Assembly (NCBI RefSeq): GCF_001278805.1
Contig: NZ_CP012602.1
Coordinates: forward strand, 2,324,001 to 2,388,000
DNA: 64,000 bases
Source of the DNA: Bacillus sp. FJAT-18017
Lineage (GTDB): Bacteria; Bacillota; Bacilli; Bacillales; Cytobacillaceae
Direction of reading: 5' to 3'
Part shown: one piece after another, positions 61,215-64,000 of the stretch
Layout of the letters: each line of letters starts with the position of its first letter
How positions within the stretch are numbered: position 1 is the first letter of the stretch
Notes under the pieces: generated by a model
The model's database searches: none
The model's input: the letters and a program-made list of their open reading frames with translations, nothing else
Told to the model about the DNA's origin: nothing
Translations under genes and position numbers: made by a program

Positions 61215-63272
61215 ATGGGAGAATCGAATTTTGTCAAAACAGTCTGTGGCTATTGCGGAACAGGATGCGGCCTTGTTCTTGAAGTGGTAAATAATAAAAT
61301 TGTGAAAATTCGCGGTGATAAAGACGCACCTGTCAATAAAGGCCAGACATGTGTAAAAGGCTCCTTCGCATATGAGTATGTTCATGCACCAAACAGGCTA
61401 AAGGCTCCGATGATTCGCAAGGCTGGAGAGCTTGTTGAGGTTTCCTGGAATGAAGCTTTGAAATTCATTGCTGAAAAGCTTGGGTCAATAAAATCTGTAT
61501 TTGGCCCCGAAGCAATTTCCATGTTTGCCTGTGCTAGGACAACAAACGAATCAAATTATGTTACTCAAAAATTTATGAGAACGGCAATTGGCAGCAATAA
61601 TATCGACGGCTGCAACCGAACGTGACACGCTCCTAGTGTTGCCGGTCTGGCAACTGTGTTCGGAAGCGGATTTCCAACAAATACGCTTGAGGATTTTGAT
61701 AAGGCGGAAGTGCTTCTCCTGATGGGCTCAAATACGTCAGAAGCGCATCCGATTATTGCAAATCGCATCAAGAAAGCGGTTAAATCAGGTTTAAAGATGA
61801 TTATAATCGACCCAAGAAAAATAGATATGGTCAAACAATCTCACCGTCATCTTCAGCTTAATGTCGGTTCTGATATTGCATTAATTAACGCCCTCATGAA
61901 TGTGATTATTAATGAAGGTCTTTATGACACTGGTTTTATTTTAAGGCATACCGATGAGTTTGAGGCATTGAAGGAACGTGTGAAATTGTATACGCCTGAA
62001 TTTGCTTCTGAAATCACCGGTGTACCGGCTGAAGATATCAGGGAAACAGCTCGTGAATATGCGGGTTCTAATGGCTCAATGATTGCATATACTCTTGGGA
62101 TTACTGAGCATCATTGCGGAGTAAATAATGTATTTGACATTGCCAACCTTGCTCTTTTAACAGGCAATATCGGAAAAGAAGGCACGGGGATTATGCCTTT
62201 GCGCGGCCAGAATAATGTTCAGGGTGCCGGAGATATGGGCTGCCTTCCTAACCAGCTTACAGGAGCAATTAGCCTTGCCAATGAAGAATACCGGGCGCGC
62301 TATGAGCGTGAATGGGGCATGGCGATCAATCCAATAGCAGGAGATACACAAACACGAACCTTCGATCGGATTGAGAATGGAAGCTTGAAGGCACTTTATG
62401 TTATCGGAGAAAATCCGCTGCTGGCGGATGTTCATATGAATCATACTCGAAAACTGCTGGAAAACTTGGAGTTGTTGATTGTTCAGGATATTTTCCTAAC
62501 CGAAACAGCACAGATGGCAGATGTAGTCCTTCCCGCTCGTTCCTGGGGAGAGGTGGATGGAACATTTACGAATACAGACAGAAGGATTCAGCGTGTCCGT
62601 ACAGCTGTTGAAGCACATCCGAATACGAAGGAAGATTGGCAAATCCTTTGTGAATTGTCCACACTGATGGGCTACCCAATGAGTTATGAAAGCAGTGAAG
62701 AAATCTGGAATGAGGTAAGAAAACTGGCATGGGAAATGTATGGCGGGATATCTTATCAGAGGCTTGACGAGAATTACTCTTTGCATTATCCATGCCCGGA
62801 CGAAAGCCATCCTGGAACGTTCGTGATGCATGAACGTTTCCACACGGAAGCAGAGAATGTACGTAAGTCGCCGTTTGTTCCTGTTGATTATACTGAACCG
62901 CTTGAATTGCCGGATGAGGAGTATCCATTTACACTGACAACCGGCAGGAGGTACGAATCCTATAACACTCATACCCAAACCCGCCACTATGCTCCGGGAG
63001 TTAAAATCAAACAGACCGAGGAAACGGTTGATATCCACCCGTCAGATGCCGAGAAACTCGGCATTGAAAATGGTGACCTGGTCCATGTTAGTTCACGGCG
63101 GGGTGAGTTGACAGTTAAGTGCAAAGTAACCGAACAGGTAGTTCCTGGTCTTGTGTTCATGAGTTTCCACTGGCATGAAACACCGACCAATGTGCTGACA
63201 TTAAATGAATATGACCCAATATCCGGAACAGCGGAATTCAAGGCATGTGCAGTTGCCATCCGCCCGGCTTAG
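61215..63272 (+). CDS. fdhF: Selenocysteine-containing formate dehydrogenase (FdhF type), UGA read as Sec137
   Basis: One 685-aa frame interrupted only by TGA 61623-61625, which falls in GCNRT-U-HAPSVAG, the exact place of Sec140 in E. coli FdhF (RV-U-HGPSVAG). The Fe-S ligands are Cys11, Cys14, Cys18 and Cys46; Lys48 follows. GNIGKEGTGIMPLRGQNNVQGAGDMG and the C-terminal TTGRRYESYNTHTQTRH are FdhF-like. The length is near E. coli FdhF (715) and lacks the N-terminal ferredoxin domains of B. subtilis YrhE/YjgC. It oxidises formate to CO2; its electron partner is not in the window. GGAGGG precedes the ATG. Confidence 0.94.
61623..61660 (+). promoter_or_regulatory. Bacterial SECIS element of fdhF
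   Basis: GTTGCC (61638-61643) and GGCAAC (61649-61654) form a 6-bp stem around the loop GGTCT (61644-61648). The loop begins at position 22 counting the U of UGA as 1, identical in sequence and spacing to my recollection of E. coli fdhF, where SelB binds. Confidence 0.88.
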
Positions 63273-63281
63273 AAATGAGGA

Positions 63282-63313
63282 AGGAGCAGGCTATTGGGCC
63301 TGCTCCTTTTTCA
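63282..63313 (+). terminator. Terminator after fdhF
   Basis: AAGGAGCAGGC / GCCTGCTCCTT with a 6-nt loop, then TTTTC. Confidence 0.9.
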
Positions 63314-63434
63314 ATATACTCGATTACTGTCATTCATCGTCTTATGAATGACATCTCGCAGCCTCGGTAATCCTGACTTGTCATTAATCTGCTTTTTATG
63401 AATACATCTTGCTTCCTAATATTCTTCCCGTAAA

Positions 63435-64000
63435 TTATGCAAACCTATAGTAAATAAGCAGAAATGTCGAAAGGACGAATATAAAGTTCAGAAATACAAA
63501 TACAACCCGGTCCATAACAGTTTTATGAATTGCAATTGGCGGCTTGTAAAAAGATACACCTTCAATAATGAAGATAATCAAAATAACATGAATCATAAAA
63601 TGTCCCACCAATTCAAGCCAACCGAACAAGGTGGTTGTTAAAACAAAAATGATAGTCAAAACAAAAGCCAGCAGCCTGTTCAATACTCCCACAACAAGGA
63701 GATACCCTACAACAAATTCAATAAATGCGCTTAGGATGATAAACAATTCTGGTGGAAAACCAAAAGTAGGGACTTTGTGCCCAGAAATAATATCAAGAGA
63801 CATTCCCGGGAACACCCATTTTTCAACGGCTACCCAGCAGAGGGAAAGACCTGTACCAAGATACAAGAATGGAAATCCCCACTCTTCCCATTTAGTATTT
63901 CCTATTAATAAAACGAAGATGATAGCAAGATAAAACCCATAATCAAGCATATGGAAAAAGCCGTAATGAGGGGTCAAGTATATAAATAAACCAAGTAAAA
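63435..64000 (-). CDS. DoxX-like polytopic membrane protein, 5' end beyond the window
   Basis: The frame stays open to the right window edge, so the start is missing. About 188 residues are visible with five or six helices; between them VEKWVFPGMSLDIISGHKVPTFGFPPELFIILSAFIEFVVGYLLVVGVLNRLLAF resembles DoxX-like proteins. It may be an oxidoreductase-associated membrane subunit, but no catalytic motif is seen. Whether it works with fdhF is unknown; the two are convergent, each with its own end. Confidence 0.6.
   Translation of the reverse strand, partial: LLGLFIYLTPHYGFFHMLDYGFYLAIIFVLLIGNTKWEEWGFPFLYLGTGLSLCWVAVEKWVFPGMSLDIISGHKVPTFGFPPELFIILSAFIEFVVGYLLVVGVLNRLLAFVLTIIFVLTTTLFGWLELVGHFMIHVILIIFIIEGVSFYKPPIAIHKTVMDRVVFVFLNFIFVLSTFLLIYYRFA

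Noticed and set aside
61215..61625. fdhF as a truncated pseudogene split into two ORFs
   Set aside because: The TGA is at the Sec position, a SECIS hairpin follows, both parts are in frame and all active-site motifs are intact.

Overview
The window is a low-to-moderate GC chromosomal segment of an endospore-forming, facultatively anaerobic member of the Bacillaceae. The evidence is Spo0M, a KinA-like triple-PAS sensor kinase, an Sda-like kinase inhibitor, small Bacillus-type proteins (YuzL, YhfH, YkuS, YdjO), strong AGGAGG ribosome binding sites and tandem T-boxes. I see no phage, insertion sequence, CRISPR array or integron. A Mesobacillus/Cytobacillus-like host is a guess.

Layout. 1-9.4 kb: spo0M (cut by the window edge), deoD, a VanY-type carboxypeptidase, a CtpA protease, a CobW GTPase, small unknowns. 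9.7-15 kb: acetyltransferase with an elaborate leader, amidohydrolase, patatin-like lipase, dapF. 15-21.3 kb: divergent ligD/ku (NHEJ), PAP2 phosphatase, glpK, phosphoesterase, ydjO. 22.3-26 kb: DMSO-reductase-type operon (TorD-like chaperone, DmsA, DmsB) without a membrane anchor. 26.1-28.6 kb: tRNA-Leu(CAG), MFS exporter, MOSC protein. 28.6-35.7 kb: complete trpEGDCFBA operon behind two tandem Trp T-boxes. 36-42.9 kb: mnmH (tRNA 2-selenouridine synthase), sda-like gene, fluoride channel pair, yidC, bioY with a BirA operator, CcdA-like protein. 43.2-46.5 kb: pflB-pflA. 47.3-51.3 kb: hutUIG. 51-57.7 kb: YetF-like protein, orphan modB, ykuS, ABC-F protein, fnr, small genes. 58.3-63.3 kb: orphan sensor kinase and a selenocysteine-containing formate dehydrogenase.

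How it fits together. The window carries an anaerobic formate circuit: Fnr (55.7 kb), pyruvate formate-lyase and its activase (formate production), and an FdhF-type formate dehydrogenase (formate oxidation). pflB and fdhF each have an Fnr-like box placed so that a -10 hexamer gives a class II spacing of 41.5. fdhF reads through an in-frame UGA at the E. coli Sec140 position, followed by a SECIS hairpin whose GGUCU loop lies exactly as far from the UGA as in E. coli. With mnmH in the same window, this organism uses selenium in both protein and tRNA. The DmsB-like subunit has Thr102 where E. coli DmsB has a cluster-ligating Cys.

The most unexplained signal is intergenic. Many gaps carry short phased tandem arrays of unrelated sequence whose periods cluster at 20-21 bp and 52 bp, about two and five helical turns. 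Two loci 32 kb apart share the same six-unit 21-bp array, and two others share a 20-bp array plus a terminator module. These are the best candidates for an undescribed system here.
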